In this document: positions 16,100-24,805 of the stretch, in pieces
Layout: every line of letters begins with the position of its first letter
Position numbering within the stretch: position 1 is the stretch's first letter
DNA from: Planctomycetota bacterium
Lineage (GTDB): Bacteria; Planctomycetota; Planctomycetia; Planctomycetales; Planctomycetaceae
Length of the DNA stretch: 32,525 nt
Assembly (NCBI GenBank): GCA_003670925.1
Contig: QWQG01000243.1
Coordinates: 1-32,525, forward strand
Direction of reading: 5' to 3'
Translations under genes and position numbers: made by a program
Notes under the pieces: generated by a model
Database searches by the model: none
The model's input: only the letters and a program-made list of their open reading frames with translations
Told to the model about the DNA's origin: nothing

Positions 16100-16645
16100 T
16101 CAGCGCACAGGCTGCAGGCTGCACTGCGTTCCGGGCTGGTTTGGCGGTATTATTTCGGTTGACTGGATGGCTTGAAACCTTTTGCGAATCAATTCCATGC
16201 GTGTCCGGTTCGTCCCGATGTCGGAACGACCTACCCGAGAAGCCGATCGAAAATGGACGCGACCGGATTCCGCTTCGACATAAAATTCCACATCATCCAC
16301 AAACCGAAAGAATCCACTTCGAAACTCGGCATGTAAATAGTGGGTTGATTTTTCGATGACGCGTGTGCGGCGAAGTTGCCCAACAATTTCGGCGAGGGTC
16401 TCGATCACCATGCTTGGTTCGCTCTGATAAGTTAGCGGCGAGATCCAGTGTTCATAGTCTTCCGCCTGAGTAGAAACACAGTTTGGCGTATTCGGGCAAG
16501 CTGCCAAACGTCCATCGCGAACTCCGAGATTGGAAGGGCGAGATGACGAGAGGCTAAGGAGAAACAGGCCGGCTGTTCCGGTAGTCAAAGAGAGGAACAA
16601 GATTGTAAACGCTGTAGGCACTCTGATGCTCCGTAACCGAATCAC
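16100..16645 (-). CDS. DUF1499 family protein
   Basis: 181 residues. An N-terminal hydrophobic helix (about residues 10-33, AFTILFLSLTTGTAGLFLLSL) would export or anchor it. The DUF1499 domain follows: LGVRDGRLAACPNTPNCVST at 40-59 with the conserved CPNTPNCVS, then a helix, YLHAEFRS, FRFVDDVEFYVE and VHFRSASRVGRSDIGTNRTR. All family blocks are present and in order. The function of DUF1499 is unknown; members are small periplasmic or membrane-associated proteins. The start is GTG at 16645, with an AGGGG ribosome site about eight bases upstream. It lies about 110 bases downstream of the LolD-type gene on the same strand. Confidence 0.88.
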   Translation of the reverse strand: MIRLRSIRVPTAFTILFLSLTTGTAGLFLLSLSSSRPSNLGVRDGRLAACPNTPNCVSTQAEDYEHWISPLTYQSEPSMVIETLAEIVGQLRRTRVIEKSTHYLHAEFRSGFFRFVDDVEFYVEAESGRVHFRSASRVGRSDIGTNRTRMELIRKRFQAIQSTEIIPPNQPGTQCSLQPVR

Positions 16646-16755
16646 TGACTTGCCCCTCGAGCTTAGCAGGCAAACGGCCTGTACTTCAACGAGCTTCGCT
16701 TTCCGGATTTATCAAAGTTTATTAACAAATAAATGGTGGATTTATCCTTGGTATC

Positions 16756-17472
16756 TCAAGCGGCTTCATCGCGGGCGAGGAGTTGAATGCGGCCTGCAGC
16801 CAGTCTGACCGTGCGGTGCGCCTGTGCGGCGATGGCTTCGTCGTGAGTCACCATCACAATCGTCAGTTGCTGATTCTCATTCAGCGAATTCAGCAGTTCC
16901 ATGATCCCGCCGCCGGTGACAGCGTCCAGATTCCCCGTCGGCTCGTCGGCCAGCAGAATCTCCGGTTTTCCAACCAACGCACGCGCAATAGCCCCACGCT
17001 GCATTTCGCCGCCGGACAGCTCGGACGGACGATGTTTGATCCGATGGCCGAGGCCCACCTGATTGATGATGTCCATCGCGGCGTCCCGAATTTCTTTGCG
17101 CTTCGCCCAATAACCGAAGATCGAGTGCCGAATCATGAGTGGTGTCATGACATTTTCGAGCAGCGAGAGTTCCGGCAACAGATGATAAAATTGGAAGATG
17201 AATCCGAATACGTGATTTCGCAACTGGTCGCGAGCCGACTGATTCAGATTGTCGATGCGATTTCCGTCCAAGATGACTTCGCCGATATCCGGAGAATCCA
17301 GCAGACCCATCACATGCAGCAGCGTACTCTTCCCTGACCCGCTTTGCCCGATTACGGAAATGAACTCACCACGATTCGCCTTCAAGCCAGCTCCCTGAAG
17401 CACAGGGATCCTGTGCTGGCCCTTGAAATACGACTTGGAAATTGCTTCTGCAGAAATCAGTGGCTTGGTCAT
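16756..17472 (-). CDS. lolD: LolD-type ABC transporter ATP-binding protein
   Basis: 238 residues. This is the ATPase of a MacB/LolD-type ABC transporter; LolD with LolC/E extracts lipoproteins from the inner membrane for transfer to LolA. All motifs are visible: Walker A GQSGSGKST at 42-50, Q-loop Gln94 in FIFQFYHLLP, signature LSGGEMQRGAIARAL at 152-166, Walker B ILLADEPTG at 172-180 and the switch His210 in MVTHDE. SYFKGQHRIPVLQG near the N-terminus is typical of LolD. ATG 17472 matches family starts; ATGs at 17490 and 17520 are in frame and possible, none with a strong ribosome site. Its partner permease is upstream on the same strand, about 296 bases away, an unusually wide gap filled by palindromic repeats. 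A MacB-like efflux role cannot be ruled out. Confidence 0.88.
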   Translation of the reverse strand: MTKPLISAEAISKSYFKGQHRIPVLQGAGLKANRGEFISVIGQSGSGKSTLLHVMGLLDSPDIGEVILDGNRIDNLNQSARDQLRNHVFGFIFQFYHLLPELSLLENVMTPLMIRHSIFGYWAKRKEIRDAAMDIINQVGLGHRIKHRPSELSGGEMQRGAIARALVGKPEILLADEPTGNLDAVTGGGIMELLNSLNENQQLTIVMVTHDEAIAAQAHRTVRLAAGRIQLLARDEAA

Positions 17473-17528
17473 TTTGATGGTCTCAGCCATGGCGGTATGT
17501 CTCGAACAAGGTTTGGTCATTCAAGTAG

Positions 17529-17556
17529 GGTGTGTGCAGCGCCAGCGGAGCACACC
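17529..17556. repeat. Palindromic element between lolE and lolD
   Basis: An imperfect inverted repeat starts GGTGTGTGC and ends GCACACC, with GCGCCAGC in the middle. It lies just upstream of the lolD-type start and could form a stem-loop in the message. The sequence resembles the many dispersed REP-like elements of planctomycete genomes. Confidence 0.5.
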
Positions 17557-17660
17557 GGTTTTTCACATGTTCCAAAAAATGGTACGTTGTGTTCCGTTTC
17601 ACGCATCCTACGACTGAATCAACAGTCTGCCAGTGAACTGTCACGCATTCATTGATCGAT

Positions 17661-17726
17661 TGTGCGCCACTGGCTATGCCAGTGCTCCCCAACTGCAGAA
17701 AGCACTGGCAGAGCCAGTGGCACACA
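17661..17726. repeat. Double palindrome (REP-like) between lolE and lolD
   Basis: Two 26-base arms, 17661-17686 and 17701-17726, are inverted copies matching at 24 of 26 positions, with a 14-base spacer. Each arm is itself nearly palindromic (CACTGGC, three bases, GCCAGTG). The RNA can therefore form two small hairpins or one long stem. It lies between the stop of the permease gene and the ATPase gene, where it could change their relative expression. There is no T tract. Confidence 0.75.
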
Positions 17727-17768
17727 TTAAGACACGACTGACAAAGCTCTTGCACCAGTTTCTTCATT

Positions 17769-19361
17769 CTATTCAAATCGCAGTGCCCGCACGGGATGCA
17801 GTCGGGCCGCACGGCGGGCGGGAAGAATACTTGCAAGCACCGCGATCCCAATGGCACCCAACGCGACCGAAAGCACCATGGCGGGATTGACGTAAGTTGG
17901 GATTTCAAAAAAGTAGTAGATCTTTTCGTCGAAGACTTTTCTCCCGGTCACCCAGCTCAGGCCATCTTCGATCTGATTGATGTACCGCACAAATAATAAC
18001 CCGAGCACCACACCTGCGGAACTTCCCACGATGCCAAGTCCCAGTCCGTAATACAGGAAAATAGACATCACTCCGTTAGAACTGGCTCCCAGCGACTTCA
18101 GGATTCCGATATCGCGAGTTTTCTCGACAACGATCATATAAAAGATCGCGAGAATGCCGAAGCCTGCCACCGTGATGATCAAAAACAGCAATACGTTTAG
18201 AATGGCCGTTTCGACTTCAACCGCTGACAACAGCAACCCCTGCTTTTCTTCCCAAGTCTTGATGGTCACTATCCCCGGAGGAAAAGCGCCTTGCAATGCG
18301 GCGATTGCTTTTGGGGCGTCTTCGTAATTCTTAAGGCGAATGTGGATGGAGGTGATTGCGTCGTCCAGTTGCATCCCGCGATTTTTCTGCAGCTCCTTGA
18401 TGTTCATCAGCACGACGCTTGTATCGTATTCATTCATGCCACTCCGGAACGAATCGACAACCGTGGCATTCATTTTCACAATCTCGGGTGGTCTGCCGAC
18501 GGTCACAGTGCTGAGAATGATGTCATCGCCCGGTTGCACCAACATCACCTTGTGCAGCTTGCCAGTGTCGGGATCCTGAGCCTGAAAGCTCACGATCCCT
18601 TCGCCCAGATAAACACGGGCGGGATAGGCGCCTGTCTGAATCTGAGATTCGGGCTTATTAAGCGGTGAGTCCTGAAGAAAGACGTCCTGCACCAAAGGCG
18701 TCTGGTCGGCAACGGTATGGCTTGTGTCGGCCGCCACAGCATCAAAGTCAGGCGATTCATCGAGCGCACCATTTGCAGGCTCCTCACTTTTCACGGGCGG
18801 CGATTCGTCTTCAAAAGCGCTGCGAATTTCCAGCGATTCTTGAAGTTTCATTTCGTCGCGATAGCGCGTGGCTGATTCGGTCAACTCCCAACTCAGTGGT
18901 TCGGACCGGCTTCGCAGTGCTTCACGAATGACAACGCCGTCTTCGATCTCAGGATTGTAACTGCCGAGATAGTCTCGCAGCGGTCCGACATGACCTTTGC
19001 TTTCTGGATCAATTCCTTGAATCATCACCTGCGCTGTGATCGTCTTGCCGTTGTAAGGATCTTCAAACATGATCATCCCCGGCACGTCAATCGTGGGCGT
19101 CATCGCGGCGATATACTCGCCTGCAGCTGCCTCCACCGCAGCCATCTGCCGATCAGTGTGGTCAATCCCTTCCATCGTACGAGATTCAATCACGATGTCC
19201 GCCAGAAAATTGTGCAGACGATCACGCATCTCAGACGTGAAACCAGCCATCACACTGTTGACCACAATCATTGTGGCGACGCCCAGCATGACACTGATGA
19301 TACTGGCCAATGCGATGTAGCGGGTTCGCAAATATCGAACACACAGCAGCAGCTTGTACAT
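17769..19361 (-). CDS. lolE: LolC/LolE-type ABC transporter permease
   Basis: 530 residues. Its topology is that of LolC/E or MacB-type FtsX permeases: one helix near residues 15-41 (YIALASIISVMLGVATMIVV), a large periplasmic part, then three helices at about 385-410, 430-460 and 493-515. The FtsX hallmark EKTRDIGILKSLGAS and the ending ILPARRAARLHPVRALRFE are clear. With the LolD-type ATPase it should form the lipoprotein-releasing complex. Residues about 150-245 are an acidic, proline-rich, low-complexity insert (for example PPVKSEEPANGALDESPDFD) within the periplasmic part. ATG 19361 is chosen: GGAG is eight bases upstream and MYKLLLCVRYLRTRYIA is a typical start. A GTG at 19370 is in frame but too close to that GGAG. 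LolE versus LolC cannot be decided. Confidence 0.88.
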   Translation of the reverse strand: MYKLLLCVRYLRTRYIALASIISVMLGVATMIVVNSVMAGFTSEMRDRLHNFLADIVIESRTMEGIDHTDRQMAAVEAAAGEYIAAMTPTIDVPGMIMFEDPYNGKTITAQVMIQGIDPESKGHVGPLRDYLGSYNPEIEDGVVIREALRSRSEPLSWELTESATRYRDEMKLQESLEIRSAFEDESPPVKSEEPANGALDESPDFDAVAADTSHTVADQTPLVQDVFLQDSPLNKPESQIQTGAYPARVYLGEGIVSFQAQDPDTGKLHKVMLVQPGDDIILSTVTVGRPPEIVKMNATVVDSFRSGMNEYDTSVVLMNIKELQKNRGMQLDDAITSIHIRLKNYEDAPKAIAALQGAFPPGIVTIKTWEEKQGLLLSAVEVETAILNVLLFLIITVAGFGILAIFYMIVVEKTRDIGILKSLGASSNGVMSIFLYYGLGLGIVGSSAGVVLGLLFVRYINQIEDGLSWVTGRKVFDEKIYYFFEIPTYVNPAMVLSVALGAIGIAVLASILPARRAARLHPVRALRFE

Positions 19362-19392
19362 CGAACGCACTCCATTGCGGGTCTTAAAGATT

Positions 19393-19416
19393 TGAAATTT
19401 GAAATCTCAAATTTCA
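19393..19416. repeat. Short palindrome at the lysS 3' end
   Basis: TGAAATTTG at 19393-19401 and CAAATTTCA at 19408-19416 are perfect 9-base inverted arms with a six-base loop. The element includes the lysS stop codon and lies about 30 bases upstream of the permease start. Without a U tract it is not a normal intrinsic terminator; AT-rich palindromes of this form are common dispersed sequences. Confidence 0.55.
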
Positions 19417-20940
19417 GATTGACTTCATTACAGCGGGTTCAGCTTTTTTCGTCCCAGGCGGGATAAGTTCCGCATCTTCATGACGCGTTAACGGGAAGAA
19501 GATCACGTCTTTGATCGCACGGCTGTTGGTCAACAGCATCACCATCCGGTCAATTCCGATCCCCAGACCACCGGCAGGCGGCATGCCGACTTTTAACGCA
19601 CGGACAAAGTCGTGATCCATTTTTGCCATAGAATCGTCAGCCGCCATTCCCGCCAGCTGCGTCTGGAAGAGTTCTTCCTGCAGCCGAGGATCATTCAATT
19701 CGGTGTACGCGTTGGCCAGTTCCATCCCGCGAATGTACAGCTCAAATCGTTCAGCAATCGTCGGATCAGACTGGCTGCGTTTCGTGAGCGGACAAATGGA
19801 TGCCGGATAATCAATCACAAAGACCGGCCCCTGCAGATGATCTTCCACGGTCTTCTCGAATACTCCATTCACGATCACGTCTGGATGAACGCCATTTGTT
19901 TCAATGCCGAATTTCCTCGCCACCACTTCGACTGCAGCGGTGTCGTGCATGTCGCAGCCCGCATGTTCACGAAACAGATCTGCATACTTTCTGCGAGGCC
20001 AAGGTGCTGCCAGATCGATCGTGTCTCCGGCTTCTCCCCAAGGCAGTTGCAGCGTGTTGCTGATTGACTTTGCCGCGTTCACAATGATCTGTTCGGTCAA
20101 ATCCATCATGGATTCGTAATTGCCGTACGCCTGATAGATCTCAATCATGGTGAATTCAGGATTGTGAGTTGCATCGACTCCTTCATTTCTGAACACGCGA
20201 CCAATTTCGTAGACTCGTTCAATCCCGCCGACCAGCAATCGCTTCAGATGCAGCTCCAAAGCGATCCGAAGGTACAGTTGCATGTCAAGTGCGTTATGGT
20301 GCGTGACAAACGGCCGCGCGGCAGCTCCGCCAGCCACGGCATGCAACACGGGGGTTTCAACTTCATAGAAATTTTGACCACGCAATGTTTGGCGGACGGA
20401 ATCAATGATTTTTGACCGCTGCAGCATGCGATCCAGCACACCTTCGGTGTAAATCAAATCCAGATAACGCTGACGGACAAGCGTCTCTTCGTCCTTCAGG
20501 CCATGAAATTTCTCCGGCGGTTGCGTGAGCGACTTGCATAATACAGTCAGCTGTCTGACAAACACGGAGACTTCACCCGTGTTTGTGCGACGCATAACGC
20601 CGTCGATGCCAATGATGTCGCCGTCGTCCAACGCACTCATTAACTCCCATTGCGGCTCAGTCAATTCGCCACGCGAAAACAGCAGTTGAATGCATCCGGT
20701 TTGGTCCTGCAAATCGATAAATCGCAGCTTCCCGGCTTTGCGACGGCCACGAATGCGGCCTGCGACGCGAACCGTGTCGCCGTCAATCCCGGATTCCGCC
20801 GGACAGCGCTCACGAACCCCAGAAATCGCTTCGTGATTGTCGAAACGCTGCCCCCAAGGATCATGTCCCAGAGACTGAATTTTCTCCAGCTTCTCCAGTC
20901 GAGCCAATTCGAAGCGGTCGGGTTTTGTACCTGTCGTCAT
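19414..20940 (-). CDS. lysS: Lysyl-tRNA synthetase, class II
   Basis: 508 residues, normal for bacterial LysRS. It charges tRNA(Lys) with lysine using ATP in the cytoplasm. The N-terminal OB-fold anticodon-binding domain covers about residues 50-150 ([22 protein letters not shown]). The class II core follows: motif 1 around [20 protein letters not shown], motif 2 in [21 protein letters not shown] and motif 3 in [15 protein letters not shown], with [12 protein letters not shown] typical of LysRS rather than AspRS/AsnRS. The C-terminus has a short extra tail after [12 protein letters not shown] 20940 is chosen; a GTG at 20946 is in frame. No strong ribosome site is visible. It is the first gene of the minus-strand run and faces away from the gene at 21263. 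Confidence 0.96.
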   Translation of the reverse strand: MTTGTKPDRFELARLEKLEKIQSLGHDPWGQRFDNHEAISGVRERCPAESGIDGDTVRVAGRIRGRRKAGKLRFIDLQDQTGCIQLLFSRGELTEPQWELMSALDDGDIIGIDGVMRRTNTGEVSVFVRQLTVLCKSLTQPPEKFHGLKDEETLVRQRYLDLIYTEGVLDRMLQRSKIIDSVRQTLRGQNFYEVETPVLHAVAGGAAARPFVTHHNALDMQLYLRIALELHLKRLLVGGIERVYEIGRVFRNEGVDATHNPEFTMIEIYQAYGNYESMMDLTEQIIVNAAKSISNTLQLPWGEAGDTIDLAAPWPRRKYADLFREHAGCDMHDTAAVEVVARKFGIETNGVHPDVIVNGVFEKTVEDHLQGPVFVIDYPASICPLTKRSQSDPTIAERFELYIRGMELANAYTELNDPRLQEELFQTQLAGMAADDSMAKMDHDFVRALKVGMPPAGGLGIGIDRMVMLLTNSRAIKDVIFFPLTRHEDAELIPPGTKKAEPAVMKSI

Positions 20941-21262
20941 GAACACACGTTAGCCAATGTGAGCCAAAATCGCGGCAATAATGCCGTTTAAGGGCTCTTT
21001 TGAGATTCGAGAGACGGTGAGTTTTCCGGCAAGTTGAGCCGCCGGTGAGATCTAAGTCGCGGATCTTGCTGGAAATTCATGTTTTGGTCAATGGCAGCAT
21101 CAATCTCGCATGGACATGGGTGTCCGTCGCCTGATCAGGAAACGTGGCCTGAGCAAAGAATCTTGCATTTCCGCCATCCATTGCAATTGCACCCATCTCA
21201 ACGCGACAATGGGTGCGCTGCAAATCAAAAATCCCCACTCGCCCCTCAAGCAGGTTCTGAGA
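20941..21262. other. Divergent promoter region
   Basis: 322 bases between the lysS start (minus) and the start of the PSCyt1/DUF1549 gene (plus); both promoters should lie here. No operator or riboswitch is recognised. The plus-strand frame is open from 21110, but the codons before 21263 precede the signal peptide and look untranslated. Confidence 0.4.
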
Positions 21263-24200
21263 ATGTTCCTAGTTCGCCGTTTCAGTTTGACGATGTCCCT
21301 TCTTTGTTGCAGCGGCATCTTGGTGGCATGGTGGGCTGCTTACGGCGAGCAGTCGTCGCTCGCCGCAGCGATCGACGAATCCACCAAGACGGATACCGAG
21401 GACACCAAAGCAACGTTCTTTCGCGAAAAAGTGATGCCGCTGTTGGAGTCGCGTTGTTTCGAATGTCATGGTCCAAAGAGTGCAGCGAAGGGGGAGCTGA
21501 AACTCACTTCTCGCAAAACGATGTTGGCAGGCGGTGAAACGGGGCCTGCCGTCATCCCTGGGAAGCCCGCCGAGAGTCTGCTCATGCAGGCCGTGCGGTA
21601 TGAAGCTCTCGAGATGCCGCCGCGGAGTCGGATGCCCGATGAAGAAATTGAAATCCTGAGTCAGTGGATCGCCGACGGCGCCGTCTGGTCTGATGACGGC
21701 CCCCCTGAAACTGTCGAGAAACCCAAAAACGTGTTTCCACTCGAAGAACGGATTGCGACACATTGGGCATGGAAGAAGATTGAACGTCCCGCTGTTCCTG
21801 CTGTCAAGCAGGCCGAGTGGCCTGCCAGTGACACTGATCGATTCTTGCTGGCCAAGATGGAAGAAGCAGGAATTGCCCCAGCTCCAGATGCTGATCGCCG
21901 CGCATTGCTGCGACGCCTGTATTTCGATCTCATCGGATTGCCGCCGACAATCGAGCAGCAGGATCGATTTTTCAGCGATCCCGCTAACACTCCTGTCGCA
22001 ATGGAGAAAGTTACGGACGAGCTCTTGGCATCGCCGCAGTTTGGTGAACGCTGGGCGCGGCATTGGCTAGACCTCATGCGCTATGCCGAAACGTTGGGAC
22101 ATGAATTCGACTACCCTTTGCCCTATGCGTGGCAATATCGCGACTATGTGATTCGGGCACTCAACGCCGACGTACCCTACAATCAATTTGTGCGGGAACA
22201 CATCGCTGGCGATCTGATGACTGAACCGCGTCGCAATCCGGAGGTGGGTTTCAACGAATCTATTATCGCGACAGGATTCTGGTATCTCTGCGAAGACAAA
22301 CACGCGCCCGTGGATGTCAAGGCTGAGGAAGCGGCACGCATCGACAATCAGATCGACGTCTTTGGTAGAACATTCCTCGGCCTCACGATCGCCTGCGCCC
22401 GTTGCCACGATCACAAATTTGATGCGATCACAGCGGACGACTATTACGCACTGTCCGGTTTTTTGCAGAGTTCCCGGCGGCGCGTGGATTGGATTGATGC
22501 GCATGACGAGACCGCGAAATTGCTGGCACAATTGCAGGCCCATCGCGCCGACACGGCCCGTGCTACCAAGCTAGGCTTAAAACCATTGACAGCGGATGTG
22601 CGCGAAAAACTTCTACTGCGAGCGATCGGCGAAGATGTGGCCGGCGACGAAAACCTCGTCACCGAGGATCGCGTTGCCAGACTCAAAGAGATCCTGCTTG
22701 ACCCAAAGACAAAAGATCTTTCTCATGCATTATCATTGTTTGCCACTCTCTTGCAAAAGCAGCCCGAAGTCTCTGACGGCGATGTCGTCAACGCGTGGCA
22801 CATGGCTCAGTCAGAAGCGGCCAAAATTGTTGAAGCCGAAGTGCAGGCATCGATCGTCAACGTGCCTGCAACGACGCGTGGTAATCAGACATTGATATTT
22901 GCCAACCTACGCGACGGCCTGCCGCAAGATTGGCTTTCGTACGGGGCCGCATTTCGCGATGATCCAGCCGCCTCCCTCGATCTCCCAGATTGGTTGCAGC
23001 TGGGGGCTGTCCAAATTGCAGCTGGAAATGGTGGCAGTGTGACTTCCGCCAACCTCTCTCCCAAACTCCGAGGCGAGTTGCATTCACCGGAGTTTGAGCT
23101 TACGCATCCCGAGATCCACATCCTTGCTGCGGGCAAAGGCACTCGAGTTCGCCTTGTGATTGACGGCTACGTGATGAACGAATTTAGCGAACTCCTGTTT
23201 TCTGGTTGCCGCCAGCCAATTGATACAGATGGTGAGTTTCGCTGGATCCGAATTGCGGGAGACGTACAGCGGTATCTTGGCCATCGTTGTCATCTAGAGT
23301 TCCTTGATGACGGAGACGGTTGGTTTGCAGTGCGCGAGGTCAAGTTTGTGGCCAAATCGAATGAAGCGTCTGGGACGCGCCCTGAAATCGCCAGTACGAA
23401 CAAAATTTTAAATGTGGGTAACGAGCATTCACGGAAACAGCTGGCTCGCGCATGGGCACAAGCGGCGGCGAGTGATCCGGAATGGATGAATCTTGCTGTT
23501 CGCTTGCGACTACTTCCAACTGATCAGCAAGTGGTTCTCGACCACGCAACGGCAGCCTGGATGAAAGCCGCTGAGTTGCCTCAACCGGGCAATCCAGTCC
23601 TAGTGATGTGCGATGGTTCCGGCGAAGACGAATACATCTTCATTCGCGGCAATCACAACAACCACGGCCCGACAGCGACACGGCACATGCTGACGGCATT
23701 GGACGGCGGCGCAGGATTGCAAGACACACTTGGCAGCGGACGAATGGAGCTTGTCGACCGGTTGTTCGCTGACAGCAATCCGTTTCCATCACGCGTGGCA
23801 GTCAATCGCGTCTGGCAACATTTGTTCGGTCGAGGCATTGTGGCATCGTCAGATAACTTCGGCGTTCTCGGTGAAGCACCGACGCATCCGGAGCTGCTCG
23901 ACCTGTTGGCCGACGATTTTCGAAACGACGGATGGTCACTCAAGCGGCTCATCAAACGTCTCGTTCTTACTCGAGCGTACCGCCTTAGCAGTCAGCGAAA
24001 TGCATGGGCTGAACAACTCGATCCGACCAATCGACTGCTGCATCGTTTCAGTATCCGTCGGCTGGAAGGCGAAGTTATTCGCGATGAAATCCTGTCCATT
24101 TCCGGCCAACTGGATAAAACAATGTATGGAGTTTCCGTGCCCTTGTATCTGTCAAACTTTATGGAAGGACGTGGTCGTCCCGGATCATCCGGCCCACTCG

Positions 24201-24616
24201 ACGGCGCGGGGCGTCGCAGCATCTATCAGAGTGTCAACCGCAACTTCCTGAACCCGTTCATGCTCACCTTCGACACGCCTCAACCCGCAACCGCCATCAG
24301 CCGTCGGAGTGTGTCGAATGTCCCGGCTCAAGCACTGATCTTGATGAACAACGAGTTGGTTCATCAACAAGCCAGCGTCTGGGCTAAGCACTTACTCCAA
24401 GCGGGCCAGCAAAACGACCCCGACATCATCAAGCTCGCTTACCGCTCCGCCTTTGCCCGTGAACCCTCAGAAACAGAACTCGCATCACTGCTAGAATTTG
24501 CGCGTGCTGATGCGGCGAATACACCAGACGCAACAAACTTATTGCAACACGAAACTAGCCTGACTAATCTCTGCCACGTGCTGCTGAATCAGAAGGAACT
24601 ATTATTTTTGGAGTAG
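21263..24616 (+). CDS. PSCyt1/DUF1549/DUF1553 protein, long form
   Basis: 1117 residues. The signal peptide is MFLVRRFSLTMSLLCCSGIL onward. A planctomycete cytochrome c-like PSCyt1 domain has CFECH at 65-69. DUF1549 (about 185-400) includes DRFLLAKMEEAGI, RRLYFDLIGLPPT, SPQFGERWARHWLDLMRYAE and a second CARCHDHKFD at 378-386. DUF1553 (about 850-1110) includes NPFPSRVAVNRVWQHLFGRG, THPELLDLLADDF and RRSVSNVPAQALILMNN. Between them, about 590-760, is an extra beta-rich segment (VRLVIDGYVMNEFSELLFSG, GDGWFAVREVKFV) absent from the second copy at 26499. The family is thought to be periplasmic and often sits beside DUF1501, but its biochemical role is unknown. ATG 21263 starts the signal peptide and has AGGT upstream. 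No DUF1501 gene follows directly. Confidence 0.93.
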   Translation: MFLVRRFSLTMSLLCCSGILVAWWAAYGEQSSLAAAIDESTKTDTEDTKATFFREKVMPLLESRCFECHGPKSAAKGELKLTSRKTMLAGGETGPAVIPGKPAESLLMQAVRYEALEMPPRSRMPDEEIEILSQWIADGAVWSDDGPPETVEKPKNVFPLEERIATHWAWKKIERPAVPAVKQAEWPASDTDRFLLAKMEEAGIAPAPDADRRALLRRLYFDLIGLPPTIEQQDRFFSDPANTPVAMEKVTDELLASPQFGERWARHWLDLMRYAETLGHEFDYPLPYAWQYRDYVIRALNADVPYNQFVREHIAGDLMTEPRRNPEVGFNESIIATGFWYLCEDKHAPVDVKAEEAARIDNQIDVFGRTFLGLTIACARCHDHKFDAITADDYYALSGFLQSSRRRVDWIDAHDETAKLLAQLQAHRADTARATKLGLKPLTADVREKLLLRAIGEDVAGDENLVTEDRVARLKEILLDPKTKDLSHALSLFATLLQKQPEVSDGDVVNAWHMAQSEAAKIVEAEVQASIVNVPATTRGNQTLIFANLRDGLPQDWLSYGAAFRDDPAASLDLPDWLQLGAVQIAAGNGGSVTSANLSPKLRGELHSPEFELTHPEIHILAAGKGTRVRLVIDGYVMNEFSELLFSGCRQPIDTDGEFRWIRIAGDVQRYLGHRCHLEFLDDGDGWFAVREVKFVAKSNEASGTRPEIASTNKILNVGNEHSRKQLARAWAQAAASDPEWMNLAVRLRLLPTDQQVVLDHATAAWMKAAELPQPGNPVLVMCDGSGEDEYIFIRGNHNNHGPTATRHMLTALDGGAGLQDTLGSGRMELVDRLFADSNPFPSRVAVNRVWQHLFGRGIVASSDNFGVLGEAPTHPELLDLLADDFRNDGWSLKRLIKRLVLTRAYRLSSQRNAWAEQLDPTNRLLHRFSIRRLEGEVIRDEILSISGQLDKTMYGVSVPLYLSNFMEGRGRPGSSGPLDGAGRRSIYQSVNRNFLNPFMLTFDTPQPATAISRRSVSNVPAQALILMNNELVHQQASVWAKHLLQAGQQNDPDIIKLAYRSAFAREPSETELASLLEFARADAANTPDATNLLQHETSLTNLCHVLLNQKELLFLE

Positions 24617-24805
24617 TGCAAAAACAGGAAATCGGCACCAGAATCTGAGGGTTGATTTCGGGGCAGGAAGGTTTTCTAGCTGGTAAAATAGGGCAATTTA
24701 AAGCTATTCAAAGGTCTGTTAAGTGTGCAGCAGCACCATCTGGTATTTCGGTCCGCTAGCGGCATCCAGCAATCGTTGCGTTCTCTTCGTATGCGACCTT
24801 CGTCA
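24617..24805. other. Convergent intergenic region
   Basis: 189 bases between the 3' ends of the long PSCyt1/DUF1549 gene and the beta-propeller gene. Nothing recognisable is present, and no clear hairpin followed by a T tract is seen. Confidence 0.3.
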
